Shown: positions 4,550 to 5,095 of the stretch, one piece after another | Layout: every line of letters begins with the position of its first letter | How positions within the stretch are numbered: the stretch's first letter is position 1 | NCBI GenBank assembly: GCA_026394915.1 | Contig: JAPLZS010000153.1 | Span: forward strand, 1 to 5,095 | DNA length: 5,095 bases | Reading direction: 5' to 3' | Source: Candidatus Woesearchaeota archaeon | Lineage (GTDB): Archaea; Nanobdellota; Nanobdellia; Woesearchaeales; UBA12501 | Made by a program: the position numbers and the translations under genes | Notes under the pieces: generated by a model | What the model was told of the DNA's origin: nothing | What the model saw: the letters and a program-made list of their open reading frames with translations, nothing else | Databases searched by the model: none

Positions 4550-5095
4550 ATGGAAACAAGGAAAATAATATCTTTCGGCAATTCTTCTTATGTAGTCTCT
4601 CTTCCGAAAGACTGGGTTGTGGACAACAAGCTCAAGAAAGGAGACTCAATAAACATGGAGAACAGAGACGGCTCCATAGTCATAAACACATTGGAGAACA
4701 GCGAGAGAAAGATAGAGCCGAAGCCCATTGTCATCGAGATAGAAGGCAAGGGGATGGACATGATAAAGACAGAGATAATCTCCGCTTACCTGAATAATTA
4801 TGACATAATAGAGGTCAAGGGAAAGCTGTAGAGCGATTTGGCCGCAAGTATAAAGCTGATACTCAGGAACCTGACAGGGATCGAGATAATCCAGCAGGAC
4901 TCTGAGAGGATAATCGCAAAGGATCTCCTCAACATAAATGAGATCTCCATAGAGACCCTGATAAGGAGGATGGACAACATAACAAGATCCATGCTGACTG
5001 ACTCCATCTCATGCCTTAGGAAAGACATTTACGAGGAGATATACGAGAGGGATATGGAAGTGAACAGGCTTCTGTATCTTGCTTACAGGGTGATA
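4550..5095 (+). CDS. phoU: AbrB-PhoU phosphate-type regulator, partial, interrupted by in-frame TAG
   Basis: The first 93 codons end at TAG 4829-4831; the same frame then runs open for 88 more codons to the window edge. Residues 2-48 form a SpoVT/AbrB-type swapped-hairpin DNA-binding domain (KIISFGNSSYVVSLPKDWV, then LKKGDSINM and GSIVINT). From about 50 onwards the sequence is PhoU-like: AYLNNYDIIEV before the stop, and LILRNLTGIEII, IETLIRRMDNITRSML and YERDMEVNRLLYLAYRV after it. Archaeal proteins of this architecture carry both parts in one chain. They are linked by family to regulation of phosphate uptake, but direct targets are rarely known. The TAG falls inside the first PhoU helix region. 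Explanations are a recent nonsense change (CAG to TAG would suffice), a sequence error, readthrough or TAG recoding, or gene fission with restart at TTG 4838. The start is supported by GGGGTG six bases upstream. Confidence 0.82.
4829..4831 (+). other. In-frame TAG inside the phoU-like gene
   Basis: The codon lies between GGA-AAG-CTG? context read as K-G-K-L before it and S-D-L-A-A-S-I-K after it, with no frame change. The downstream 88 codons contain no stop and match PhoU family patterns, so the stop interrupts rather than ends the gene. Confidence 0.75.

Noticed and set aside
4560..4569. GGAAAATAAT shared in inverted orientation by the starts of the phoU-like gene and the small minus gene, both encoding KIIS(I/F)G
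   Set aside because: The similarity is short and A-rich and does not extend; it is not enough to claim duplication or a shared domain.
4798..5028. Minus-strand frame at the window end
   Set aside because: It is opposite the PhoU-like coding sequence, which shows recognisable family sequence in the plus frame.
1..5095. Search for CRISPR repeats, insertion-sequence ends, tRNA genes and integrase or toxin-antitoxin pairs
   Set aside because: I found no regularly spaced repeats, transposase motifs, tRNA-like cloverleaf sequence or recognisable defence genes by reading both strands.

Overview
The window reads as archaeal chromosome. Most genes start 26-32 bases downstream of an AT-rich TATA-like box with little or no leader. 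One start has a GGGGTG Shine-Dalgarno match. Arginine is written almost entirely as AGG/AGA and isoleucine often as ATA. The last gene has the AbrB-plus-PhoU architecture typical of archaea. Small dense genes, many orphan proteins and a bacterial-type stringent-response enzyme would fit a DPANN-like lineage, but that placement is inference; there is no rRNA or tRNA to fix it.

Layout. 1-371 (-) is the N-terminal part of an unrecognised soluble protein that leaves the window. 372-548 is a spacer with a terminator-like hairpin plus T tract and the first gene's TATA box. 549-1019 (-) is a small four-helix membrane protein with a very basic N-terminus. It is divergent from 1088-3010 (+), a long Rel/SpoT-type (p)ppGpp synthetase/hydrolase with HD, synthetase, TGS, zinc-finger and ACT domains. 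About 3108-3467 (+) is a small orphan protein with a lysine-rich tail and an uncertain start. 3623-4168 (+) is a leaderless orphan protein of 181 residues with Arg codon use unlike rel. 4169-4549 is not empty: it holds a GC-rich hairpin between convergent genes, an unlisted small minus-strand coding region (4270-4401, probably beginning at 4433), and a very AT-rich divergent promoter region. From 4550 (+) to the window end is an AbrB-PhoU regulator, interrupted after 93 codons by an in-frame TAG but continuing with clear homology.

How it fits together. Rel would set (p)ppGpp level, a nutrient-stress signal; the PhoU-family protein would be a phosphate-linked regulator. No operon ties them: each gene seems to have its own promoter. 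The points most worth a second look are the complete bifunctional Rel with a shortened helical linker in an archaeal setting, the internal TAG in phoU (with the window's only other TAG stop backed by a TGA one codon later), and the hidden small gene whose best ATG is joined to the main frame only across a GGGAAAA slippery-type heptamer. I see no clear evidence of a wholly new multi-gene system, CRISPR array or mobile element.
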